Program-made: the position numbers and the translations under genes
Origin: Effrenium voratum
Lineage: Eukaryota; Sar; Dinophyceae; Suessiales; Symbiodiniaceae
Direction: 5' to 3'
Length of the DNA stretch: 64,000 nucleotides
Assembly: GCA_963377175.1 (NCBI GenBank)
Contig: CAUJNA010000180.1
Location: forward strand, 297,633-361,632
The notes under the pieces: model-generated
What the model was told of the DNA's origin: nothing
What the model saw: only the letters and a program-made list of their open reading frames with translations
Databases searched by the model: none
Shown here: positions 1 to 13,700 of the stretch, in pieces
How the letters are laid out: the number at the start of each line of letters is the position of its first letter
Numbering within the stretch: position 1 is the first letter of the stretch

Positions 1-52
1 CAAGCGGCGCAGCAGTGCGACACTGCGCTGCCACTGACTGGCGAGCTCGTGC
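1..52 (-). CDS. PPR exon, second helix, cut by the window edge
   Basis: The exon begins after a pyrimidine-rich acceptor (CTCCCACGGTGTCAG|G) and runs off the left edge in an open frame. HELASQWQRSVALLRRL is the typical SQWQRALALL second helix of dinoflagellate PPR proteins, in phase with the 1.8 kb exon. The gene continues outside the window. Confidence 0.65.
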
Positions 53-3000
53 CTGACACCGTGGGAGCCCAAAACAGAAGCCGCACTTTTCGTGAAGATA
101 ACTTGGTACCCGGCCTGGCACGCCATTGTCGACAGTTGGGGTTTAGGACCCCTTCTGGGATGTCTTTCAACCTTCTGGCTCCGGACGTGCTCTGCAACTT
201 TGGAGTGCGAATTCCAATCTAAAACGCGTCGAGGTTGATCGGGAACAACTGGTTTGCATGCAATCCTAAATTATCCGCAGCATTTCCTGGGACTAGTCCT
301 GATCCACCTATAGTAAACGCTAACGAAAAGAAAAGAACTAAGAAAACAGAAGGAATGCTCATTACACCATTGTATATCATGGATTGGAGACATATGCAGA
401 ATGCGAGTTAGTTTTGTGTGTGCCAGTAAACATACAAAGATTGCAAAACCCGTAGACAAGCTCTTTTATCACTTTCTAAACCTACAGCATACTTAGGATG
501 TCCCCAAGCAATACTGCCAAAAAGAGAAATGGATTACATGGCAATAATCATTGATTGATCATCAAATGTTATCTGTAAAGTCTCGAACTGACTATGGACA
601 TGATCCCAAATGCTGGGATTTTCAAGATGTAAGTTGTAAGCTTCAAGACTATAGGATTGAAATTGAATAAAGCATCTGGACCAAAACAAACTTTGCTTGA
701 ATGGGCCAATAACTTTGACACTCACAATCACAATGCAAACCATTTCGGACTGCTCCAAAGGGAAACCATCCCGATACCAAGTGTTTGAAGGGTTTCCTGG
801 CTGGACACATACCCAAAATGGCCCAAGATCGCACAAAAAACGAGCAGCGCCCAATACCCATTGACTTGTGGTTCTGGTATCATTTCTGCTGATACCATAA
901 CCTACAGGAAATGCTGTTTCTGCCTTGCGCTCAACATTTTAAACCGCTAGGCCGGAAGCGTTTCGCACATGATGCCAGTATGTATTGCGCACACAGCCAC
1001 ACACACACACGCGCAGAAGTTGCGAGTTAAACAGCGCTCGCTCCTCATTTGTGTTCAGTTTATTAGTTGAACTCTTCATCTTCATCTTAACGTAGCTACT
1101 GGCAGTTTGGTTGGCGTAAGTTTGCATTGCATTCTTGTAGAAGCCTTAACTATAGATTGGGCGTATGCTACGCTACTACGACCCGGCCGTTCCACACCTC
1201 GCTTTTTGAGGATAACAGTGTTTGAGGGAGACCATGGCCGAAGCCCGTCCTGAGGTCCTGAGGGTTGGTTGGAAATCGAAGTTCCTTAGGGGGAATCGCT
1301 TGGATAGGTATGGTCCTCCAAAAGAATCTGGAGTTCACAATAGGACATGACAGGGTTCCTTGGCATTCTCTTCCAATGACACTCAAGATAAAACTCGCGT
1401 TAGGTGAGAACGGGCCATGTTTAAAACCACGCTTACACTTTGCAGGGTACCTGAAAATATGGGACCCCTGTTGGGGGCCGTGGCAACGGAGGGTGAGCGG
1501 AAATCGTGCTGCAACAACATCATATTCGATTCTTGATCAGAGGGTGTCCCATTCTGGAAGAACTATGAATCACTTTGGGGAGTTGAACCCCACCCCCAGT
1601 GAATCTGCAGAATGTAAGAATCCGGGATCGACCATTTTGATGTTCACCGTGGTCTTTCCTGGGCGCACATCTTCGGCACGCAGAAAAACATGTTTTAGAC
1701 AATTTAGGCTACCCCAAAATGTCAAACATCCTTTTAAGCTCCAAATATCCTTTCAGCAAGCCCCATTCAGCGCTCTCCCTGAGCGTCCGGGCGCTTTCAT
1801 GAGCGCAGTCCACACCACCACGTTGGGACTTGCCGTACTCTGCCTTCGGAAAGGCTGCCCGGACCCGCAACGCCGGGTCAAACGAACATCAAACACCAAT
1901 TTGTGGCTGGACAAAGGTCCTTCCCACCAAAACCCAAGACAAAAAGCAACTCGCTGGCAAAGGACCTGGATGAAAAGAGGTGACTTGGAGCGCCTTTGCT
2001 GCACATGAGAGATGCGTGGGACAAAATGACCAGGTCTCTCCTTCTCCGATCGTATCCGCCTCATCGCTGCCAGGCAGTCGACGGCTGCCTGGCACGAAGC
2101 GTATGATAACTTGGCCCCGGCTGCTTGGACCACAGAAAATACCATGAAATACCAAATCCACCTCAGCTTCCGCCCCCCCCCCAACCGAAACTATTATGTT
2201 TGATTCGGGTCCATATTAAGTGAACCTTAAGCACACAACAAAAAAAGTCAAAAGAGATGCCAAACATGTTAACAGGTCGATGCACTCGGAAGAAAGAAAG
2301 CCCTGCTTTTGGAGCGTGAAAGGGCCAAAAGAGCCCCGAAACACTCCGTGTCGCGTGCATAAACGTGATCCGAACACCCTCCTTCCTTTGACTTGTGATT
2401 TTGTCTATGGGAGTCAACAGTTGTTGGGGGGTGCTGGCAGTATCTATACAATCGTGCTTCAAGAAGCAGTTTAAACAAACGAGAAAGCTGTAGTCTGAAA
2501 AAGAGCTGAGGACTGCAAGGGGGCGGGGGGGGGGGGGGGACTGCTCACGCGTCCTTGTCAGCAAACCCAAGTACTTGGGCGATCGTCGAGATGCAACCGC
2601 AGTGAAATTTCAGGTTTGTCCTCCTGGTTTGCTTGCGACACAGTGAGTCCCCCCATGCAGACTAGATATGTTCACCTAAATATCATATATGGGCATACAT
2701 GCCAATGTTGATTAGAGACCCCTCGGACATCATTTGCAAGGGTAGCTGGAAAAAAAAACTTGAGGGGTCCCCATTGCAACTCATAGTCACGTCATGTGTA
2801 TGTTGGTGTGCCTGTACAAATGCACATATGCATGTAATTAACATATATATATATATACACATCATGTGTACTGTATATTGTATCTTATTGAGCTTCCCAT
2901 ACTCCTGACAAATGGACTTTTTAATTATAGACCACCGGAGTTCTTTGACCATGAACCAGCGTCTGCTCGCAAACGAGCTCGGAGCCTGCCATTGGTGGCC

Positions 3001-6000
3001 ACGACCACACGCATCAACCTCAAGTGGGCCGCTGAAGCGCGGCGGTTCATCCGTGGCATGACCTCCTCTTGGACATACGTTTTGTCATAAGGCTCAAAGT
3101 TAGGGTCTTATTTTGGGTTTGCTGAAAGCCTTGAGGTCTCTGCCAAAATAAGTGGTTCGCAGCTGCTCCGGGCAAGGGTTCCAGAAGGGTTTCGGGGGTT
3201 GTCCCTTCGTGTCATGTCCCTATCTTCTCTATCATGTAAAACGAAGACTCACCCATGAACATACTACGGGAGAACAAGGGACTCTAGTCACCGCTAGTCC
3301 AGCCGCCGGCATGTGGCTTTGGGACGAGTACAACAACAAGACAAGCTTAAACAAAATGCTGGGTAGGAAAACGGGAGTGGTGCCAAAACAGGAGGGAGAA
3401 AAACAGGAATGGGTACAAAACAAGACAAACCATGGGTGGGGTGTCGAAAAGCAGATAAATAAGCGGAAAAGGAGGGAGGGTGTACCCAAGAAAAAGCCAA
3501 CAACGGGGGAGGTCGTACAGAAAAAGAGGGGTGGTGACACCAGAAAAAGCAGAGGAACAAGCGGCAGGTGACAGGAAGCAAAGCAGTTACAATCAACCAG
3601 AAGCCCTCAAACCCTTTGCTTTAAGATACCAATACCTCTAGTGTTGTATAAGTCTATCTACTGTGCAGGTAGCTGGAAGCACTAACAAGATTAGCAAAAC
3701 CTGTCAATGTTGAAGGGATCTTATCGTCTACGGGGCTGGCCAGGATCTCCTTCTTGTTCTCAGGGGGCGGCTTGGCCCTGGCTGGAACTGGCAGCGGCTG
3801 CTCGTCCCTCACTATGATCTTGCCCGAGGCCCGGGAGGACGCGCCGAGCAAGCGGCAATGCAGAAGCCAATGCCGCGGGCTGCGCTGGCCAACAAGGCAA
3901 CCGGATTTCACGGTTTGTCCGGGGGTTGAAAACAACCATGTAGCTTCCAGGATTGTCCGGTCTAGCCAAAGAGCAAAGGAAAACCCTGGTTTAGGCTTTA
4001 GGTACTCCCATTTGTTAGCGGCTGTTGATTCCTCGAGATTCGGTTGTCACACTCCTACACAAAGTAAATAACTTTGTAGTTTTGAAGCCGACTCATACAC
4101 ACATACAAACAACGATATCCCACGCATGCACACATGAACACGTGAACACAAACAAGCTGCATCCCCTCAAATCTCCCGAGCCGAACAGAACAAACACAGA
4201 TTTGAGTGAAATGGGGAACCCCTCTGCAAACTAACGGGAGAGTGAATTCAGAAGGGGATCCTTGCCCCGAAAGGAGATCCCCCAAAAAAAGCACCTCCAG
4301 ACGTGCTGTTCAAATTTCCAGGCGCTTAGAGTCCGTAGCGCTGCTCGTCAAAGCAGAATGCTCCTTCCGAAGAAGTCAGGATCTATTCCCAATTCAGGGT
4401 CTGCAATGAAAATTGCCCAACTTATCATAAGTGAAGAATCAGAGTGCTATGATTCCCTGGATGTTCTGTCATGCACCTTCTGTCTTTGCTAGTTGAGCGA
4501 CTCAGCCATGTTTCTCAAGCTGAAGACATGATGAGTTTAGCCGTTTAGATGCTGACTGCAAAATTCCTATAGTTGTCTGGGGACCCCCCCGAGGGTAGAA
4601 ACCTCCTACAATGCAGCGTACAAAGTCGTATTAGGCAGTATCAGGCACTATTACTAGCCCTGTTGGGATTGGAGGTTCTCCCCTTTGGGGTGGTTAAGAA
4701 GAAGCTAAAAGGGAAGTGGGCTCCTTGTTTTGCTCAGCAAACTTGTCTACTTTCTTGCGTTGTTGAGCGTTTTTCGAGATTCCTCCCAACGCATTCCTGA
4801 TAGTTGGTTTCCACAACTCATGGAAGCATCGGGTTTGGATTAGTTTAAATTAGCTCATGTCCCTTGACCTGGAGTCTTCTTGACCTCGAACAAACAAGGT
4901 AATTTGCCCGTAGTTTTGGGCAATGAACAATTTTGGGTGTAGATGGCCCCTAGATGCTAGCAACCGACCAAACGGTCAGAAACAAATGTGCTTGATTCAT
5001 AGCGGCTCGGATTCCGGCCACGCTGCTCCAGGTGACTTGGTCCGGCTGGAGCCGCGCCTGAAGCGAAGGCGCTCAACACCCCGTGCATTGGCATGTGTTT
5101 TTCTTAAAGGGAGCATAGTTGGCAATTACATAACCACATAGGGGCTCATACGAGTCGTTCATATAAGGGTTTATACATTCAGCCTCTGAACAACGGTGCC
5201 ACGGCCCAACGTTTTGCGTATGTCATGGAGATGATTCCCTCAAAAGGAATGATGTTCGTGGTTGTCCAAACTCCCTGCTGAAGGAGGATCTCACACGAGT
5301 GTAGTCCTAAGTCTGTGCTTCAGCTGTCATATCGTTATACTTCGATTCTACAAACCTTGATGGGGACTGTTGTAGAAACCCGTTCTTGGCCCTAAAGCCA
5401 GGAAATGCATATGTACTTTTTGTTGTCATCCTAGTCAAAGGCAAAGCTGTGACCACCCGCCACACCCCGCCCCGCCACCCTCGCTCTCTCACCTGAAGCT
5501 CCGCCATCACGTGCAGGGCTCGGAACCATAAGCTCACCTTGCACCAATCGGCTTCTTCGGTGTGCGGGCTTGGCGGGTCAAATTCAAGCATGAAATCCGC
5601 AAAACACTTGAAATGATTCTTGAAAGTGAAACAACCTCCTTTGCTGCATTGCTTGTTTCTTTTGCGAATGACAGGTGGACAGCAAAAGGGACATACTGTA
5701 TGTGCTTGCTCAACTACGAGAACTCAAAAGCTGGAAAATGGGGATGCCCCTAGGCAAAGAATCGTCATCATGGAAAACAAGGCTACTTGAAGCATTTGCG
5801 CACGGAACAAGTCCTCCGTGACACCAATGTTGGATTTGCTTGTCGATGCCGCCAGGCCTACTTCACCGAATGGGATTCCGTAGTACTGGTCGCAGCAACT
5901 TGGCCTAACCCCAATTTTGTTTTACCACAATCGTGATGGTAACTGTTTCCTGACATGAGTGAGTTGCACCGCAGGTAGGCTCCCTTGAGATCTATGCAGC

Positions 6001-9000
6001 AGGAGGTCTCGCATTTTGAGACAAACCCATCGTTACTAGTTGCCAACAATCTCGAGTGAAGGATCGCCTATAGAGCATCATGAGACCCACAACAATGGTG
6101 GGAACCAGGATATAAATGTAGAATATAGAATCAACAGCACCATCAGTTCAACATGCAAGGGGTATGCAAATGTCCATGTCTTAACCCAGTGTTGCCATTG
6201 CCAAGCATCCGGAAATATATGGTTAATCCATGAGTTCCCCAGTGACCATGAGCTCCCCGTCGTGGCAACACGATGCCATTCAATCCAGTGCATGGCAAAG
6301 GCTGTGTTGTGCAACGACTTCACCTTTGCGGAGGGAACCTCGACACCCTCCTTCTCATCTCCTCCCCAAAAGGACGCTAGAATTATTACATGTGCCATAG
6401 TCAAACTCCCTATGGGGTCATGGTATTAGTCCCGCTTGTCAGGATTCTCATTTTCGGCAGACCTCACTGAGGGGTCCGTCACTATCCTTAGCAACCCCAA
6501 GCCCTAAGTGAAAGGGTGCCTGGACCGTGGCCAGATATTTCCTGCGGCTTGGTCTCTGCTCCCTAGCTGCCCAGACACTTCAGCGAGGCCCAAATCCGAA
6601 AGCTACTTGCGCCTGTGCCTATACGGGCCGAATGACTAGGACCTGGACCCACAGAAAGAAATAAGAATGGGCTTTCGAGGCAAAACGCGGTAGAGGTATT
6701 TCGACCAAGTGGACTTGTTCAACAAATAAATTGGACCCGCGGAGGAAATGTTGCAGCAGGGTTGTGGAGTATTTGAAAACCAAATTAATCCTGGATCAAC
6801 ATGGGCCATAATTTTGCTTATATAACACGGTTTCCCCTTCGCCCATCCCGAGTCAAAGTTGAGTGGCCTGCAGATCCGTAGACGCTGATCAGCCTGAGCT
6901 CATTTCAGGGGATATCTAGCCCCAATCTGTAATCCGTAGTCCGCAATTGGGCAGGGACGGCACTACAATAGGGGAGACCCCTACCATCTGCATCAGGAAT
7001 CATTATTGACTTTGCACAAGCCAGTTTACCAAAGCTTTAAGATCAACAAACAATAATTTTAAACTTTGCCGACAGCAGGTAGGATACTTACTCCTGGTGG
7101 TGCAAGGTTGGGATGATGCCAGTGCGGATGTACCAGATATACATGCCCATATTCATACATGCATATAAACACATACCTGCGCGTGTAATTATATATGATT
7201 AAACATATATATATATATATATATATTCATGTGGTTAGCTTTCAGAGAATCCCACCGCATTGAGCCTTGAGGGCTAGTACAATTCATTGGACTTGTTAGG
7301 TCCTTCGCGGTGTGACAATGCTTTGAGCATTGGACGCACAGGCTAGGCAACAGTCCTGACAGCGTCAAAGCCAGGTTTTGCCATGGGCACAGTCACCTTA
7401 TGCGGCTTCTACAGCGAGGCCTCATAATTGTAGTCTTTGCCAACCCCAACCTGGCCATAGGGAAAAAGAGTGAAATTCGGACCGAACCTGTATAAGCAGA
7501 AGCGCAGCATAATGTCACACCATAAAATTATCTATGAGGGCAGGCGAAAACAACATATCGGTGCTAAGCACTCATGCAAACAAACCCTGCCACTGACACT
7601 GAGCAACTGGGTCTCCGACACCTCCTTCAGCTCAACATGTCTGTTCTGAGCGCATCTACTGAAACGTCGATGGGGGGGCCAAAAGCTCACAAGCCGCTTG
7701 CCAATGTCATCTCACGGGTTCATCCTAGGCGTATCCTAGTCTCATCCACCATCCTCCTTTGCATAGATCACTCCAAGGGCCCATCTCGGCATCACGGGAT
7801 TGGGCCCAGCACCTGTTCCAACAATATGCTCAAACCACTATTCTTGAAACCATGCTATCATGTTTCCCAACGGGTCCTGGATCTTCAAACCAACTTTGCA
7901 ACCAGGGTGGAAGACCCGTCAGGCAACAAGTAGAACGCGCCCAGTTCCTCACTAACTCATTTCGCCCAGCCCATGTCTCATCAAGCGTTTCCGGGTAGTA
8001 TAGACTTGTGCAGAAATGAGGGACATGTTGTGCGACTTTGTCAAACATGAGGGCTCCATAAGTGTATGCATAGGACACGTGTCTGAATGATTTGGCCTAG
8101 CAAAGTCCAACAAGACAGTTTTGATGCCACTCAAATGGTATTCCCAAAACGAAGTCCCAACACGTGGAGAGACAGTATGCATTTCTACGTGAAAGCACTC
8201 TGGAACGCGCTGCCTGGCTATCTGTTATTTCGAGTTGACTAAGAGGATCACTCTCATTGGCTATGACGTGTGCCTTTTTGAAGCGAAAGGTACTCTTTTC
8301 AGCTTGGTTTAAAGGGAAACCATGCCTGTAAACCAAGGTGGAAAGGGGCACCCTTGGCGTCAGAAAAATATCCAAATCAGCATTTCTTTCTTGGGCTCCC
8401 CCCCTTGGACACATGAGTGACATACGCATGTGAAAGACCCCCTACTTCTCGGGAGTTGAAGGGAGCGCTATTCTGGCTGCGGACTTTGGCACCCCTCAAA
8501 AACGGTCAGAATACTGAGACTACGCAGGCCCCCGGCCCGTTGAAACTTCCGAGGTCCGGCTTCACGGTTTGCGCCGCCATGCGCCTGACCGGTCTCCGAC
8601 CGCTCGGCCAAACTTAGATTCCCTGCTAAAAACGTATTTAACTGTTTGCTTTTCCACATTTTGATGGTGTGTAACATGGCTTTCTAGGTCAAACCATGAA
8701 TGGGGGGACAAAGATGAGGGCAACGGTGCCCAAGCGCAGATCGCGCATAAGCCATGGCTACTCCTTCAACTTGTGGAACGTCGTGTCTCAACTTGGGCGG
8801 TCTTAACGTCTTCATGCGCCAATTGTTAATCGGAAGAAGCCAGTCCTCTTTTGGGAGAAGCTTGGCATACCTCGCGAAGCAATCCTACTCGGTATGTCTG
8901 TCCAATGATCCGTATGAAAAGGACAGCCCCGGCCCGAACAAGTAAAACCTTAGGGGTCCTCATACATGTACGTATATTGCAATGAAATTAATAGGAACCA

Positions 9001-10033
9001 CCTCAAAGGTCGTTGGCGCACATGAATCCCCGCCCGAATTCTCATGTCCAACGTCGGAGCCCTTCACCATCGCTAGCCTGAAAAGCTCGGAAGCCTGTTC
9101 CCACAAACCCGGAGACACCTGACGCGCGAAGCGAAGCGAGCGAGTGCGAGGGGGGGAGGCTGGTCGGATTAATCAGGTCATACATCCAAGCAGCTTTACG
9201 GGTTGAAGATAGGGGGCCGGGAAAAAACAAGCAACTCTAAATCCCCCTGCCAACACCATCCAACACCCCAACACCCCAACGACGGTTGTTTCCCATGTCC
9301 GAGACCCCAAGTGCTGTTCCAAAGGCAGTTGTTGGAGAGTGCGTGGTTGTGGCTTTCATTCGGGATCTTCGTCAGCGGTGAGCGATGGGGCCCAGCCATG
9401 TCCTTTTAATCCTGGTCCGTGATCCCTTGTGGGACATGACCGCAACAAGGGAAATTGCTGGGTCCTTCAAAACGAGGGGGTTCTCAAAATAGGACTCGGT
9501 TTCAATGAATGGCAAGGGTTTTGTGTTGGTTACATACAGTACCAACCAAACAGGGCATCCGAACACCATTTTGAGAAACAGTCATGATTGAAAACAAGGG
9601 CCCTGGGGTTGCTATGGGTTCTCCAAAACGCCCCTCAGGGTTCAAGCCAAAAACACGTGTCAAGGGGGTCCCGCGAAAAAGTTGGCCTGCTTTTATGTTT
9701 CCGATAGACCAACTAAAAAGAGTACCCTCACAAAAAAAAAACACACACACACAGAAAATCCCGGGATGACTGAAAGTGTTGCACGTTCATTTTGGCCGAG
9801 CAATCATTACACACTCCCAACTCCAGGACTCCAAGTTTAAACAGGACAAGTCAGTTCGGGGATACACGAAATACAGCAAATTAACGGTTGCCGGTGACAT
9901 TTTTCTATGATGGATTGATTGATTTTGTTGATGCATTGATCCATTGATTCCTCGCTTGATGGGTTGGTTGATTGATTGATCGATCGAGTGTCTGATTTAT
10001 TTGTTGATTGATTCATTGACTTCTTGATTGATG

Positions 10034-10084
<51 letters not shown>

Positions 10085-10673
10085 TGTTTGATTGTTCGTT
10101 TGTTTGCTTGTTTGTTTGTTCGTTTGTTTGTGTGTTTCATTGGTTTGCTTATTGACTTGTTTACTTCTGATTCATGACGTTTTAAGATTGTAGTTGTTTG
10201 TTTGATATACACAATGACTGATTGGTGTATTCAGTTGTTGACTAATTGATTCATTCATTAATGGACTTGTGGAAACATTGATTGATTCATTGCTGGATGC
10301 ATGGATTGGTCCATCCATTGAACCATTAATGCATTGACACTCATTGATGCATTGACTCCTTGCCGCGTTCATTCATTGAATCATTCATTCCGTCCTTCCT
10401 TCCTTGATTCATTCGTTCATTCGTTCATTCATTCATTCATTCATTCGTTCCTTCCTTTCTTCCTTCCTTCAATCATTCATTCATTAATGCATTCATTCAC
10501 TCATTCATTTTTTCAATCATTAATTCATTAATTCATTCATTCATTCATTCATTCAATCATTCATTCAATCATTCATGCATTCGTTCATTCAATCAATCAA
10601 TCAATCAATCAAGCAACCACGCAATCAAGCAATCGATCGATCGATCAATCGATCAATCAACCAACCAACCAAC

Positions 10674-10712
<39 letters not shown>

Positions 10713-13700
10713 TCAATCAATCAATCAATCAATCAGTTCAATGGATTCTCATTCATCCGTTCTTTCAGTCATTCCTTCATGCATGCATTCGTTCATACAT
10801 TCACTCCATTCCACTCCATTCCATTGCATTCCATTGCATTCCATTCCATTCGACTCCATTCCATTTCAATTCATTCTATTCCAAATATTTCATCCACCAA
10901 CTCCTGCCTTCCTTCATTAATTTGGTTCCATTCCATTGCATTCTATTCCAGTCTATTCCATTCCACTTCATGCCTTCATTCATTCATGCAAGGTGCTACT
11001 GACACAAGCAGATCAAGAGAGATAAGGCTTTCCCAAAGCGAGGAACCTTCATCACGGGTGATGTCACAAACCGCGTCAGGTTGGTGAGGTCGCCATTCAT
11101 TTTTGTCCATGTACACTTGCTGAGTGGTTGGCCAAAACTAGCGTAAACTGTTTGGTTTGCCACTCAAGTAGTCTTCCACAAAAGTACAAAATCCAGACAC
11201 CTTGGAAAGTGAGCGCCTCAACCTCCCGTTTGGATTGGAACCCGGGGCACCTTTCCGCCAGGCCCGAACGCGCACCTCAGTAGCGAGAGCACGGATGGCC
11301 GCGTTGTAGCCTGGCGGATGGCGACAAAAGGTGCAAATAAAGGCCTGCCCGGCCACTCTCCTTTCACACTGGGTTTGAAAGTGGGGGTTTGGATGGTTGA
11401 ATGGGCTTGCTATCCCGTAGTTTCGAAGCATAGTCAGCCTTTTAAAAACATGACTGGACACAGACCTCCATTTGCTTTTCGTTGGCGCCTTTACCAGGTG
11501 GTTCCTATCTCAGCGAACAAACACGTATATTTTAGGAGGGTTATTCTGACAAGTATGATCCAACAAAAAAACAATCAATGAAGGGTTCAGGTGGGACCGA
11601 GACCCCAGTACAAGCATTGGAAGCTGGGCAAATACGGTCGACTCACGTGGGGTCCTCACGTGGAAGCCGGTCAAACACGGTTGACTCGCGCAGGGTCCTT
11701 GGCAAACTGGCCACAGGCACATGTATGTTCACACTAGTAATGCATGTGCGTGGCACGCAACCCACCAGTCTCTTTCGGCCGCGCTGTCGACATCCATTGG
11801 CTGATTCAAAACTCCAGATCGGTGTGCATCGGCGCATACAAACATCTCCTTCTCTACGTCACGACGTCACCCTGATTAGATCTCAAATCTCAGGATACTT
11901 TCATCCACCTTGTGCACTTCCTGGCTGTTCCAAGCTTTCTTGATTTGGCTCAACTGGATCCGAATGGTAGTTGTCCTTTTGGTTTCCCTTTAAACCAACC
12001 CAAAAAGGGTACCCTTCAAAAGGTACAATCCCAAAGTGAAGCATATGATCAAACCTCATCCTCCGAATCCCAGATGTGGTCTTGTCCGAAAAGCCAGGAA
12101 ATGACAATGGCAAACCCATTGAAACCGGGATTGAAAGCAGACCAAAGCTAGAAAACCAAAAGGTCTGTCATGTCCGCCTCTGAATGGTTTAGGTGGGCGT
12201 ACATCTCAAAGGAGTGCTCCTCAAACAAATCATTCGTCTACTGAAAGAGGTTGGACACCCTAAGGGTTCCAACAAAAAACAATTAACTTGCTGTGCTACC
12301 AAAGTGGGCCATCCCGTAACAACTTTCTTCAGCGCCATCCCTAACTCGAAATCGCATAAATAAGAGGTTCCCCAGAATAGATGTGGACCCCCCTCCCATC
12401 ATACTTTAATTTGGCCAGGGGTCAGGGGGATATAATTTTGCTCTAATTCGTCATTTCTATCGGGTATCACAACAATGGCGATCCAAGACGTAACTTTCCA
12501 CAGCCATGCCTTTGCGTGTTTTTTGGCCGACGCCAAATCGCGGAAATAGAAGTTGAGACATCTTGGGCCCGTTCTTCCAATGCCGGCCCACGATTTCCAC
12601 AGACAGTCTAGGTAACAGTACACCATGATGAAAGTAGACGGCACAACTCCCTTTATGTGAGCAAGGAGATGACTACACCAAAAGGGGGCATTGTGCCGTC
12701 TACGCTTACCCAACCAAGGTGCTTTAAAGCTCCAGGCTTGATCCTTCCCGGAACACGGCCAGCAAGCACTTGGTAAAGCTTCCTAATTCAAGGGCTTAAC
12801 TCATCACGTGATTCTATCATGAACATGACTCAAGTCAATACGGCTTCAAAGTACTCCCCCCCCCCAACAATGCATTCTAACTATCTGCAAAACTTAAAAC
12901 TCAAGAGCGTAAAAAAGGGATCCTCAAGTAAAGGTGAGCTGGCCTAACATACAAATATGCAGACATATTTAGGCCGTCTAGGTACCCTGGAGTCGCCGCG
13001 GGCCACAAGATGCCTGCCAAGCCCACAAGGTTCTCCGCCTGCGACAAAGCCTGCAAACAGGAGGAAAACTGCATCTGAATCCCGGTAAAAGCTACTTGGG
13101 AAGTTCAGTGGCCCAAACATGTGGTTCCCACAATGGGCATGCGGAAACTGAGGTTCAGAGAGGGCTAAGACTGAAACTTGGCTCACAAGTGTTCAATGGC
13201 AGCTTTGTGCCCGGCTGCAACCGCCTTAGAAAAACCATACATCTGCAGCGCTCGCACACACCATTTGTCCCTCTACTTTGCTCTGTCTCGAGTCTCGATG
13301 CATCAAATTGAAGATCAACTCGGAGCCACCCCGCCGGAAAGTCTCATGAAGATGCACCAGCATGCTCCCAACAGTCCGCGTTCTTAGAACTTGGCCCAAG
13401 CAATGCGGCGACGCAGCCGGCAAGTCTTTGGCTCTGGATCAGTAGAATCTTGAACAAGGTCAATTTGAGGATTATTTTCGAGGATTATTCTCTCGTAGAG
13501 GCGGCCCATGACCTACGAGCCAAATTGGGGAGGATGCTTCTCTATCGCCTCTTAAACCCAAACAAAAACAGCCCTTAGTGTCTGATCCTCTGGACGACTC
13601 ACAAAACACTCCCACCAACTCACCCCCTAGGGAACACTCAACTAGACCCCGACTGAAGTGTTTCTATACGTGGGCATCGAGGGGATCCCTGGACAGTGTC

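Noticed and set aside
1265..2008. Plus-strand open frame of 247 codons
   Set aside because: No domain, no codon bias, and it overlaps the minus-strand PPR exon at 1.8 kb; a chance frame in intron sequence.
9905..10985. CRISPR-like spacing of short repeats
   Set aside because: The units are contiguous tetranucleotides without unique spacers, in a eukaryotic genome.
11941..11950. TTTGGCTCAA at 11,945, and the same 10-mer at 28,533, as further leader relics
   Set aside because: Only ten bases match, nothing of the 5' half is present, and no gene start follows; chance cannot be excluded.
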